Source: Bacteroidota bacterium (lineage in GTDB: Bacteria > Bacteroidota > Bacteroidia > Chitinophagales > Chitinophagaceae). From it: 64,000 bases of DNA. Below are positions 56,001-62,187 of this stretch, one piece after another. The translations under genes and the position numbers were made by a program. A model generated the notes under the pieces. The model saw only the letters and a list, made by a program, of their open reading frames with translations. It was not told where the DNA came from and made no database searches. The stretch is taken from assembly GCA_023417815.1 (NCBI GenBank), contig JAEZEI010000110.1, forward strand, positions 124,001-188,000, in the 5' to 3' direction. Each line of letters starts with the position of its first letter. The stretch's first letter is position 1.

Positions 56001-56283
56001 TTCCATCCGGACTGAACCTGGGCTGCACTTCCATAGGCATGCCTGTGCGCAGTGGTTTTGCAGTGCCTCCGGAAACAGGGATGGTGTAAATATCACCCAG
56101 CAGGTCGAACACGATCGTTTTTCCGTCGGGGGAAACATCAAGGTTCATCCATGTGCCTTCACTAACGGTGAAGGATACTGTTTTTCCGGGTGCATCGGGA
56201 GTGTTGATGTCCCATGTCTTTTTATCCTGGGCTGCAACTGTTATGGAAAAAGCCAGGCTTGCAAATAGGAAGTATCTTTTCAT
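53035..56283 (-). CDS. TolB-like propeller / amidohydrolase fusion, secreted
   Basis: A 1082-residue protein with a signal peptide (MKRYFLFASLAFSITVAAQ). Residues about 40-640 contain at least eight PD40-type blades (SPDGKTIVFD, SPDGKHILFT, SPDGKQVAFVTW and others) of a TolB/DPP-IV-like propeller. Residues about 650-1060 form an imidazolonepropionase-like amidohydrolase: the metal motif HAH in MPGMIDAHAHG (about residue 707) and later His residues in TIEHNM and MGAHGELQG. Such fusions are common in Bacteroidota and are thought to hydrolyse peptide-derived or cyclic amide substrates in the periplasm. The C-terminus has several His residues (HFDWHMESEGHGCSDH). Start at 56283 is supported by the signal peptide. 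Confidence 0.88.
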   Translation of the reverse strand: MKRYFLFASLAFSITVAAQDKKTWDINTPDAPGKTVSFTVSEGTWMNLDVSPDGKTIVFDLLGDIYTIPVSGGTAKPLRTGMPMEVQPRFSPDGKHILFTSDAGGGDNVWVMKNDGTGARQVTKETFRLLNNGVWSPDGQYIIARKHFTSTRSLGAGEIWIYHISGGDGMQLVPKRNEQQDINEPSASADGYIYYSEDMYPGGGFEYNKDPNKQIFAIKRFNREKGEIENVTGGPGGAVRPQVSPDGTMLAFVRRVRNMSVLFIRNIKTGEEWPVYEKLSKDQQEAWTIFGSYTNFAWLPGNKEIIIWAHGRINRVHIEKPNEATTIPFTVNATHRITDAARFEQNIDQDEFDVKVIRHASTSPDGKSLLFSALGAIYIKSLPDGKPRRLTTENEAFEFEPSFSPDGKQVAFVTWNDSLAGGLYIMDASGKGQPKKLNTAKGMFREPSFSPDGKTIVYRRESGNGLTGAGFTTKPGTYIIPSAGGEETFVINKGARPAFSASGERIYYQSGGYVANQQNKSFGSVKLDGTDDRQIFKSAYGGQFTVSPDGNWVAFTDLHEVYIAAFPGVGKVVEVGSGMKSFPIKRVSKNAGVNLHWSGDSKKLHYTLGDQYYTILLEDRFEFIANKPDSLFKYPEKGVAVGLKAKTDKPSGRIAFTNARIITMEGNEVIEGGTVLVNGNRIEAVGKNIEVPRGAKVIDATGKTIMPGMIDAHAHGSHFYTGLTPQSFWPYHVNLAFGVTTMHDPSANTETVFGQSELVKTGKLTGPRVFSTGTIIYGADGDFKTVVNNLDDARSAVRRAKAWGAFSIKSYNQPRREQRQMLIKAAKEEGIEVVPEGGSFFFHNLSMILDGHTTIEHNMPIHVLYKDVIELWKNSGTAYTPTLIVSYGSMSGQQYFWQNYDVWKDYRLMSFTPRSVIDPQARHRTKIPEEEYLNGHILTSASAKWLSDAGVKVNMGAHGELQGLGAHWETWMLAQGGMTPHEALRAATLNPAQSLGLSNSIGSIKAGMLADLLVLGSNPLEDIHNTRTIQYTMVNGRLYNAETMNEEGNHPRPRGKFYWELGRYADHFDWHMESEGHGCSDH

Positions 56284-56300
56284 TTTTGGATTTTATTCTG

Positions 56301-56810
56301 TTACCTGCAGAAGTCATCCTGCACCCGCACAATATCATCTTCGTTGCTGGGATTTGAGGGGTCGGTGTGTCGCCAGATCTCCGCGACTATCCCCCACTCC
56401 TGCAGTCCTACGAGGCGATGGCGCTCTCCTACTTTTATCTCGATCTGTTCACCGGTTTGCAGCACTTCGTTATCGCATTCATCATCATCGTTGCTTCGCA
56501 CCACTCCAACCACGCCACCGATTGTCTTCCAGATCTCCGCGCGACGGTGATGGTACTGCCAGCTCAGGCGCTTTCCGGGGGCCACAAGAAGCACTTTTGG
56601 ACTAATTTTTTGATTATCAATAAGTTGTTTGTCTATTTCCGGGAAGAAAGAATATAAGAACACCGGGAGGTCGTCATCATTGATCACCATAAATCCACCC
56701 CAGGGGCGAGAAGAATCAATATGACTTATGCGCATGGTGCGCGAAATATATTCAGATACGGCATTAAAAACTTCCAGCGGAGCTGTAGAAGCAGGAAAGT
56801 TCAGGTCCAT
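56301..56810 (-). CDS. Cupin, mannose-6-phosphate isomerase-like (type II C-terminal domain)
   Basis: The start at 56810 (MDLNFPASTAPLE) gives 169 residues; the longer frame adds a Phe/Ser-rich stretch encoded by low-complexity DNA. The pattern matches the cupin of type II phosphomannose isomerases: RPWGGFMVI, then APGKRLSWQYHHRRAEIWKT with metal-binding His and Glu, GEQIEIKVGERHRL and the end EDDIVRVQDDFCR. It could interconvert hexose phosphates for sugar-nucleotide synthesis, but stand-alone cupins of this sort may also act on other sugars. It lies 17 nt before the amidohydrolase gene on the same strand. Confidence 0.8.
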   Translation of the reverse strand: MDLNFPASTAPLEVFNAVSEYISRTMRISHIDSSRPWGGFMVINDDDLPVFLYSFFPEIDKQLIDNQKISPKVLLVAPGKRLSWQYHHRRAEIWKTIGGVVGVVRSNDDDECDNEVLQTGEQIEIKVGERHRLVGLQEWGIVAEIWRHTDPSNPSNEDDIVRVQDDFCR

Positions 56811-56985
56811 GCTGTAAAATACTGAGAAAGAGAAAGAGAAGGAATGAAGGTGAGAAAAAAATTTAAAAACAAAGTTCTCTCTCAAATATAAAAAATTTCA
56901 AAAAAACCAATTTGTTAAAGGATTTAAAATATATTGATGTGAAAGAAATATTGCGGTTCTCATTCAAATATAAATCCATTGGGTT

Positions 56986-58272
56986 ATGACTGCTGTTATA
57001 GGTATTATTAACAAGGCGGCGGCAGCGATTGCTACAGATAGTGCTGTTACTGTTACAGGGCCAACTGGTCCTAAAATCTTCAATCGTGCAAATAAAATTT
57101 TTCGCCTTTCAAAAAATCACCCAGTTGGATTAATGCTCTATAATCAGGGTGAGTTTATGGGAACTCCCTGGGAAATAATCATTAAGCAATATCGTAAAGA
57201 ACTTAATGATAAATCATTTGATACTTTAGATGAATATAAAGAGGATTTTATAAAATATCTCCATAACAAATCTTTTTATTGTGATTTACAGCAGCAGAAA
57301 ACAATGCTGTTTTGGTTAATAATAGACTTCCTAACAATTTTGGCTAAAGAAGTAATGAATGAGCAGCAGGGATTAATTCTAGCCCACCCTCCAGACATCG
57401 GAGTTAGGATTGCTCAAGCTGTTGACTTAAAAATAAAAAAAGCGGTAAAAGACTTTGAAGGATTGAAAGACTATTCACCTGAAATGATTGACTTTACGGA
57501 AAAGGAATTTGAAGAATTTGGGTTTACAGGATTGCCACAAGCTGTATCGCAAGTTTTTAACCAATCAGGAATCCCTATCAATTTTACGGCAGTTCAATCA
57601 GACTTAAAAAGACTTACGTATCTAGTTCTTAAATCTAAAAAATATTTCTCTTTTTATTCTGGACTAGTCTTTTCCGGATTTGGCGAGAATGAAATATTTC
57701 CTAGATTAATTTCATTGAATATATCCATCGCAATTAATAATCGATTACGCTTTTATCATGACGAAAAAAAGAGTGCCGTATTGACCCATCAAATTCCTAG
57801 TGCTATTAGGCCCTACGCCCAGACGGATGTTATTGACACCGTTTTGTCTGGAATAGATCCAGGCTTAGGAAAATTATTTTTTGAGCAATTTGATAGTTTT
57901 ATAAAAAAAAATAATGAGGCAATAGCTCAGTCTGTTGGATTATCTGATCCAAAAATTGCAGAAATAATACGATCTATTGATACATCAAAAGTTACAGCAG
58001 GACTTCAAAAGTATATTACGCAAGAAAGAAACAAACATTACATTCAGCCTTTAATGAATGCTGTTAGCACTTTATCAAAGGAAGATCTTGCTGAAATGGC
58101 AGAGAGTTTGATCTACCTAACTTACCTGAAAAGGCGATTTACTTTTGCAGAAGAAAGTGTTGGCGGCCCTGTTGATGTGGCCATAATTACAAAAGGGGAT
58201 GGATTTATTTGGATAAAACGTAAACACTATTTTACCAAGGATTTAAATTTACATTTTTTTAAAAACTATTAA
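56986..58272 (+). CDS. Proteasome/HslV-like Ntn-hydrolase domain protein with long extension
   Basis: A 428-residue protein from AT-rich DNA unlike its neighbours. The first 60 residues read like a proteasome beta or HslV subunit: Met-Thr2 (Thr would become residue 1 after Met removal), AVIGIINKAAAAIATDS with Asp18 (Asp17 in mature numbering), and RANKIFRL with Lys37 where HslV has Lys33. GLMLYNQGEFMG then resembles the strand after the active site. The rest (about 100-428) is a helical, charged region with no family I recognise, ending in a short domain (VDVAIITKGDGFIWIK). It may be a self-compartmentalised or single-chain peptidase. It is followed by a small gene after 9 nt. The assignment is by eye. 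Confidence 0.55.
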   Translation: MTAVIGIINKAAAAIATDSAVTVTGPTGPKIFNRANKIFRLSKNHPVGLMLYNQGEFMGTPWEIIIKQYRKELNDKSFDTLDEYKEDFIKYLHNKSFYCDLQQQKTMLFWLIIDFLTILAKEVMNEQQGLILAHPPDIGVRIAQAVDLKIKKAVKDFEGLKDYSPEMIDFTEKEFEEFGFTGLPQAVSQVFNQSGIPINFTAVQSDLKRLTYLVLKSKKYFSFYSGLVFSGFGENEIFPRLISLNISIAINNRLRFYHDEKKSAVLTHQIPSAIRPYAQTDVIDTVLSGIDPGLGKLFFEQFDSFIKKNNEAIAQSVGLSDPKIAEIIRSIDTSKVTAGLQKYITQERNKHYIQPLMNAVSTLSKEDLAEMAESLIYLTYLKRRFTFAEESVGGPVDVAIITKGDGFIWIKRKHYFTKDLNLHFFKNY

Positions 58273-58277
58273 TTTTG
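58270..58277 (+). promoter_or_regulatory. TAnnTTTG box 4 nt before the small AT-rich gene
   Basis: TAATTTTG overlaps the stop codon of the Ntn-hydrolase-like gene and stands 4 nt before the next ATG. It matches the -7 consensus exactly and would give a leaderless transcript. Confidence 0.35.
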
Positions 58278-58281
58278 CATT

Positions 58282-58512
58282 ATGCTTAATCCCTTTGTAG
58301 CTATTTCATATTTTCCAAAAAAGCATGAGTTGTTTGAACAAGAGACAGAGAAAATTGAATTACATCTGGACGAATGGAATATAAATACACCTTTCGATGA
58401 GGCACACAAACCTGGTTTCACAGCAAGTGAAATAAGGTTACTTGCTGATAAAATTTCAGATAAACTCATAAAAATTGTAGAGCAACAACTGACAACTTCC
58501 CCCAAACCCTAA
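58282..58512 (+). CDS. Hypothetical protein, 76 aa, partner of the Ntn-hydrolase-like gene
   Basis: A 76-residue acidic-helical protein (FPKKHELFEQETEKIELHLD, then FTASEIRLLADKISDKLIKI) from the same AT-rich segment, starting 9 nt after the stop of the larger gene. No family is recognised and no signal or membrane segment is present. The tight spacing and shared base composition suggest that it belongs to one two-gene unit. Confidence 0.5.
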   Translation: MLNPFVAISYFPKKHELFEQETEKIELHLDEWNINTPFDEAHKPGFTASEIRLLADKISDKLIKIVEQQLTTSPKP

Positions 58513-58568
58513 AATTCCCTGAAAGTTAGAAAAGATATTTAATCAGTTACTCTGCATTTTCCCCATTA

Positions 58569-60437
58569 TTACCGCCCCATAAATACCATGAGTATTTGCA
58601 CATCGCTTGGGTTCACTCCCGATATACGGCTTGCCTGGCCGAGAGTGCGCGGCTGTATCTTCATGAACTTCTGGCGGGCTTCATTACTCAGGGAAACCAG
58701 CTTGTCGTAGTTGAAGTTTTCCGGTATGGGCAGTTCCTCGAGCTGGCTCATCCGGGCCACGAGGTCCTTTTCTTTATTTATATATGTATCGTATTTCAAC
58801 TGGATCTCTGCCTGCTCCACCGAGGTTTTTTCATACGGGGAAAGGGCTGATTCCAGGCGTGTCACATTTTGACACATATCATCCAGGTTTAAATTAGGCC
58901 TGAGGATGAGTTGCGATACCTTTTGTTTCAGGTTCAATTTTGCAGAATTCCTTTCTTCCAGGAATGGATTTACCTCTTCCGGCTGAAGCTGGATCTCATC
59001 AAGGATCTGCTTGATCTCGTTTACCTCGAACTCCTTTCTCTCCAGCTTTTCCATTCTTTCCTTTGATGCGAGTCCCATTTCGAAGCTCCTGCGGGTAAGC
59101 CGGAGGTCGGCATTATCCTGCCTTAGCAGGGTTCGGAATTCAGCGCGGCTCGTGAACATACGGTAAGGTTCATCGGTACCTTTATTAATTAGATCGTCCA
59201 CCAGCACCCCGATATAAGCTTCGCTGCGCTTTAATATAAACGGTTCTTTACCAGATATTTTCAGGTTCGCATTGATCCCGGCCACCAGTCCCTGGCATGC
59301 TGCCTCTTCATAGCCCGTCGTTCCATTTATTTGCCCGGCGAAGAAAAGATTCTCTAACCCTTTGGTTTCCAGGGTGAATTTCAATTGGGTAGGCGGGAAG
59401 TAATCATATTCTATCGCATAGCCGGGCCTGAACATGCGGCAATTCTCAAATCCCGGTACCATCCGAAGCGCCTTGAGCTGTACCTCTTCGGGCAGGCTGG
59501 TGCTGAACCCGTTCACGTAGATCTCCACTGTATTCCATCCTTCCGGTTCAACAAATAGCTGGTGGCGGTCGCGTTCCGCGAATCGGTTGATCTTGTCTTC
59601 GATGCTGGGACAATACCTGGGACCTGTCCCCTGTATCCTGCCCTGGTACATGGGGCTGAGGTCGAAACCCGTTTTCAGCACTTCATGTACATCAGTATTG
59701 GTATAGGTAATGAAGCAGCTTCTCTGTTTTGAAGGTTCGAGGGATGGTTTCTCCAGGTAGCTGAAGCCTACGATCTCTTCATCGCCCTTTTGTTCTTCCA
59801 TTTTTGAATAGTCGAGGCTGCGCCCGTCGATCCGTGGAGGAGTGCCGGTTTTGAGCCTGTCGCTTTCAAATCCCAGGGAAATAAGCTGTTCGGTGATCCC
59901 TGTCGCGGCCTTTTCTGCCACCCTTCCTCCACCAAACTGTTTTTCACCGATGTGGATCACCCCGTTAAGGAAGGTGCCGTTTGTCAGCACTACCGCCTTG
60001 CTGCGGATCCGGTGTCCAAGCCCTGTTACCACCCCGGCAGCACGCCCCTCTTCCACTATGATCTCTTTCACCATGTCCTGGTAGAAATCGATATTGGGTG
60101 TTTGTTCCAGCATTTCACGCCAGGTTGCAGCAAACAGCATCCTGTCGTTTTGCGCCCTTGGGCTCCACATGGCAGGACCTTTCGACCTGTTCAGCATGCG
60201 GAACTGTATCATGCTGCGGTCGGTGACTATCCCGCTGTACCCTCCAAGGGCATCGATTTCCTTCACGATTTGCCCCTTGGCAATTCCGCCCATAGCCGGG
60301 TTGCAGCTCATTTGCGCTATGGTCTGCATGTTCATGGTCACCAGCAGCACCTTACTCCCCATATTGGCAGCCGCAGCAGCGGCCTCGCAACCAGCATGAC
60401 CAGCACCAACTACTATAATATCGTATTGAGGAAACAT
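58569..60437 (-). CDS. mnmG: tRNA uridine-5-carboxymethylaminomethyl modification enzyme MnmG (GidA)
   Basis: I set the start at 60437 (MFPQYDIIVVGAGHAGCEAA), giving 622 residues; an in-frame upstream Met at 60503 would read through repeat and parS-like sequence. The FAD-binding GAGHAG (11-16), the family signature QMSCNPAMGGIAKGQIVKEI and DGRSLDYSKM, GPRYCPSIEDKI and NGTTGYEEAACQG stretches are all present. With MnmE, it installs the carboxymethylaminomethyl group at the wobble uridine of several tRNAs. A TATTTTTG box stands 6 nt before the ATG. In many bacteria this gene lies close to the replication origin. Confidence 0.96.
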   Translation of the reverse strand: MFPQYDIIVVGAGHAGCEAAAAAANMGSKVLLVTMNMQTIAQMSCNPAMGGIAKGQIVKEIDALGGYSGIVTDRSMIQFRMLNRSKGPAMWSPRAQNDRMLFAATWREMLEQTPNIDFYQDMVKEIIVEEGRAAGVVTGLGHRIRSKAVVLTNGTFLNGVIHIGEKQFGGGRVAEKAATGITEQLISLGFESDRLKTGTPPRIDGRSLDYSKMEEQKGDEEIVGFSYLEKPSLEPSKQRSCFITYTNTDVHEVLKTGFDLSPMYQGRIQGTGPRYCPSIEDKINRFAERDRHQLFVEPEGWNTVEIYVNGFSTSLPEEVQLKALRMVPGFENCRMFRPGYAIEYDYFPPTQLKFTLETKGLENLFFAGQINGTTGYEEAACQGLVAGINANLKISGKEPFILKRSEAYIGVLVDDLINKGTDEPYRMFTSRAEFRTLLRQDNADLRLTRRSFEMGLASKERMEKLERKEFEVNEIKQILDEIQLQPEEVNPFLEERNSAKLNLKQKVSQLILRPNLNLDDMCQNVTRLESALSPYEKTSVEQAEIQLKYDTYINKEKDLVARMSQLEELPIPENFNYDKLVSLSNEARQKFMKIQPRTLGQASRISGVNPSDVQILMVFMGR

Positions 60438-60443
60438 GGGGCG

Positions 60444-60451
60444 CAAAAATA
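60444..60451 (-). promoter_or_regulatory. TAnnTTTG promoter box of mnmG
   Basis: On the minus strand TATTTTTG is an exact -7 match 6 nt before the ATG, the same spacing and sequence as at the ATP-grasp operon (13225-13232). A leaderless mRNA is implied. Confidence 0.45.
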
Positions 60452-60482
60452 TAACAGTTTGAGGTTTGAAGGCACTTTCCCA

Positions 60483-60500
60483 TTGTTCCACGTGGAACAA
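60483..60500. other. parS-like palindrome 1
   Basis: TTGTTCCACGTGGAACAA is a perfect 18-bp palindrome. It equals the ParB-binding parS consensus tGTTTCACGTGAAACa except for T to C and A to G at the two symmetric positions. It lies between mnmG and ybeY. Confidence 0.6.
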
Positions 60501-60588
60501 CAAACCTCAAACCTCCAACTTCCAACCTCCAACCCTCTTGTTCCACGTGGAACTTCCAATCTCAAACCTCAAACCTCCAACTTCCAAT
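60499..60588. repeat. Heptamer array (GGTTGGA family, reverse strand), copies 6 and 7
   Basis: Units TCCAACC, TCAAACC and TCCAACT (reverse complement of the GGTTGGA family) occupy 60499-60535 and about 60555-60588, on both sides of the second parS-like palindrome. The second part runs into the 3' end of ybeY. Confidence 0.85.
60538..60555. other. parS-like palindrome 2
   Basis: TTGTTCCACGTGGAACTT contains the 14-bp core GTTCCACGTGGAAC, identical to the first site and 55 bp from it. Two identical sites this close are typical of centromere-like clusters. Confidence 0.6.
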
Positions 60589-60991
60589 TACGTAAGTACT
60601 TATCCTCCAACCCCCTCATTACCAGGACATCTTGTTGCTTCTTGTCCTTATAGCCGCATAAATGAAGGATGCCATGAATGATAACTCTATGTAATTCATC
60701 GAGATATGGCACATCCATGTTGATGGCATTGTCTTTTACCCGGTCGATGGAGATATAAAGCTCGCCTTCTATTGCGGAGCCGTTGCCCAGGTCGAATGTG
60801 ATGATGTCGGTGTAGTAATCGTGGTGGAGATACAGGCGGTTCATTTCCAAAAGGTATTCGTCGGAGCAGAAAACGATGCTGATATCCCCCGGCAACTTTC
60901 CTTCTGCTATTATCATTTGCTGAAGGAATTGTTTTAACCTCCTTCTTTCCGGAAGCCTGGTGCGGGATTGAAAACTGAAGGAAATGGCCAT
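60569..60991 (-). CDS. ybeY: Endoribonuclease YbeY
   Basis: A 140-residue protein of the YbeY family, which processes 16S rRNA ends and acts in ribosome quality control. The zinc motif begins HGILHLCGY (His106 and His110), but the usual third His is replaced by Lys-Asp (YKDK, 114-117), as I recall for Bacteroidota YbeY proteins. MNRLYLHHDYYTDIITFDL and EGELYISIDRV are the other family landmarks. The last residues (NWKLEV and stop) are encoded by heptamer repeat units, so the repeat sets the C-terminus. The TAATTTTA box stands 4 nt before the ATG. Confidence 0.92.
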   Translation of the reverse strand: MAISFSFQSRTRLPERRRLKQFLQQMIIAEGKLPGDISIVFCSDEYLLEMNRLYLHHDYYTDIITFDLGNGSAIEGELYISIDRVKDNAINMDVPYLDELHRVIIHGILHLCGYKDKKQQDVLVMRGLEDKYLRNWKLEV

Positions 60992-60995
60992 GGGG

Positions 60996-61003
60996 TAAAA
61001 TTA
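60996..61003 (-). promoter_or_regulatory. Near-consensus promoter box 4 nt before ybeY
   Basis: TAATTTTA on the minus strand matches TAnnTTTG at 7 of 8 positions. Confidence 0.3.
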
Positions 61004-61048
61004 CATACTCCTTTTCAAGGGGTTCCTGAAATTACATCCTCTACAAGG

Positions 61049-61086
61049 GTTCCCGCAGACGCTCGCGGATCTTTTCGCAGATTATC
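61049..61086. repeat. Fragment of a CGCAGAT-type palindromic element
   Basis: GTTCCCGCAGACGCTCGCGG and the following TCGCAGATTATC resemble the ends of the larger element at 62188-62310 (GTTCCCGCAGAT ... AATCTGCGGAAAC). It is probably a partial copy of the same mobile or repetitive family. Confidence 0.5.
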
Positions 61087-61141
61087 GAAATTCGGACTTT
61101 ATCGAAAGTTGTAACCATTCTGAAAATAAAAATCGCAAGTG

Positions 61142-61241
61142 GTGACACTAGTGTTACAGTTGTAAAATAAAAAAACACGATCGGTCACACTGGTGTGACG
61201 CTTTTGAAATTTAAAACCGGAAACGGTAACACTAGTGTGAC
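61142..61241. repeat. Three 16-bp palindromic boxes at exact 42-bp period
   Basis: GTGACACTAGTGTTAC (61142-61157), GTCACACTGGTGTGAC (61184-61199) and GTAACACTAGTGTGAC (61226-61241) start exactly 42 bp apart. Weak matches occur in register at 61100 (second half GTTGTAAC) and 61268 (GTTACAAGCCTGTCAG). The 26-bp spacers are AT-rich with a common TT...AAAAT pattern. The array lies in the 371-nt gap between ybeY and feoA. The exact period of four helical turns suggests a protein-binding array; see findings. Confidence 0.75.
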
Positions 61242-61362
61242 GTTTCCAAAATTTCTGAATTGAAAATGTTACAAGCCTGTCAGGAACCGGTCCTTCAACT
61301 TTTAACGCATCCCGCAAATCGTCAACCCCCTGTTATTCCTACCTTTACCGAAAGGAAGCCCC

Positions 61363-61590
61363 ATGCAGAAAAGATTATCGGAAGTAAAAGTCGGAAATAC
61401 GGTGGTGATCAAATCATTTGAAAATGATGAGATCTTCCTTAAGCTCATGGAAATGGGCTGCCTGCCCGGAGAACAGATCACGGTTGACCAGGTGGCTCCC
61501 TTCAAAGATCCGATCTCTATAATTGTATCGGGTTACCGGTTAAGCCTGCGGCTGAATGAAGCCGATCATGTTTTTGTAGAAGATATCTGA
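61363..61590 (+). CDS. feoA: FeoA family ferrous iron transport protein
   Basis: A 75-residue SH3-like protein matching FeoA: VGNTVVIKSF, LKLMEMGCLPGEQITV and a C-terminal GYRLSLRLNEADHVFV. FeoA normally supports the FeoB ferrous iron transporter, or acts as the C-terminal domain of DtxR-type regulators. Here no feoB follows; instead the stop overlaps the nadD start by one base (TGATG). A TACCTTTA box lies 17 nt before the ATG, and the 42-bp palindrome array is upstream. Confidence 0.88.
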   Translation: MQKRLSEVKVGNTVVIKSFENDEIFLKLMEMGCLPGEQITVDQVAPFKDPISIIVSGYRLSLRLNEADHVFVEDI

Positions 61591-62159
61591 TGAACATAGG
61601 TCTTTATTTCGGTTCTTTTAATCCTGTTCATACAGGACACTTAATCATCGCCAGCCATATCGTAAACAACTATCCCCTTAACGAGGTATGGTTCGTGATC
61701 TCTCCCCACAACCCTTTTAAGAAGGAATATAGTCTCCTGAATGAACATCACCGGCTTTACCTTGTTCAACAGGCCATAGAGGGCGAGACAAAACTTCGCG
61801 CCAGCAGTGTTGAATTCAACCTGCCTAAACCAAGTTATACCATCAATACCCTCGCCTATCTTAAGGAGAAATATCCTTCCTATACTTTCAGTATCATCAT
61901 GGGCAGCGACAGCTTTTCCAACCTTGAACGCTGGAAGAACGGGGATATCATCGCACGCGATCATCCCATTATAATTTATAAACGACCGGGATTCGAAATA
62001 AATAATCCGCTCAATGCAACGATCACCATTGCTGATGCTCCCCTGCTCGATATATCGTCTACTCATATACGTAAGTCAGTTAAAGAAGGAAGGTCCATAC
62101 GCTACCTGGTGCCCGATGCAGTGAAGGAGGAGATTGAACGGAATGGATATTATCGCTGA
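61590..62159 (+). CDS. nadD: Nicotinate-nucleotide adenylyltransferase
   Basis: A 189-residue nucleotidyltransferase with the HxGH motif in GSFNPVHTGH (8-17) and the later ISSTHIRKSV pattern that binds the ATP phosphates. IIMGSDSFSNLERWKN is a further NadD signature. It joins nicotinate mononucleotide and ATP to give deamido-NAD, an essential step of NAD synthesis in the cytosol. It overlaps feoA by one nucleotide, so the two genes are translationally coupled. Confidence 0.94.
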   Translation: MNIGLYFGSFNPVHTGHLIIASHIVNNYPLNEVWFVISPHNPFKKEYSLLNEHHRLYLVQQAIEGETKLRASSVEFNLPKPSYTINTLAYLKEKYPSYTFSIIMGSDSFSNLERWKNGDIIARDHPIIIYKRPGFEINNPLNATITIADAPLLDISSTHIRKSVKEGRSIRYLVPDAVKEEIERNGYYR

Positions 62160-62187
62160 GTGTTAACGGGCATTTCATTTCATAATT

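Noticed and set aside
60438..60503. Longer N-terminus of MnmG from the Met at 60503
   Set aside because: The added residues read through a parS-like palindrome, and the normal family start MFPQYDIIVVGAGHAG at 60437 has its own promoter box.
60569..60991. YbeY as inactive because the third zinc His is absent
   Set aside because: The HGxLHLCGYKDK form is, as far as I recall, normal in Bacteroidota YbeY, so it is not a sign of decay.
61142..61241. CRISPR array
   Set aside because: Repeats are 16-bp full palindromes, only three are good, spacers are not unique protospacer-like sequences but AT-rich with common positions, and no cas genes are near.
61099..61317. 72-residue minus-strand frame with RHTSVT repeats
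   Set aside because: The repeated peptide only reflects the 42-bp palindrome period (14 codons). There is no coding character outside the repeats.
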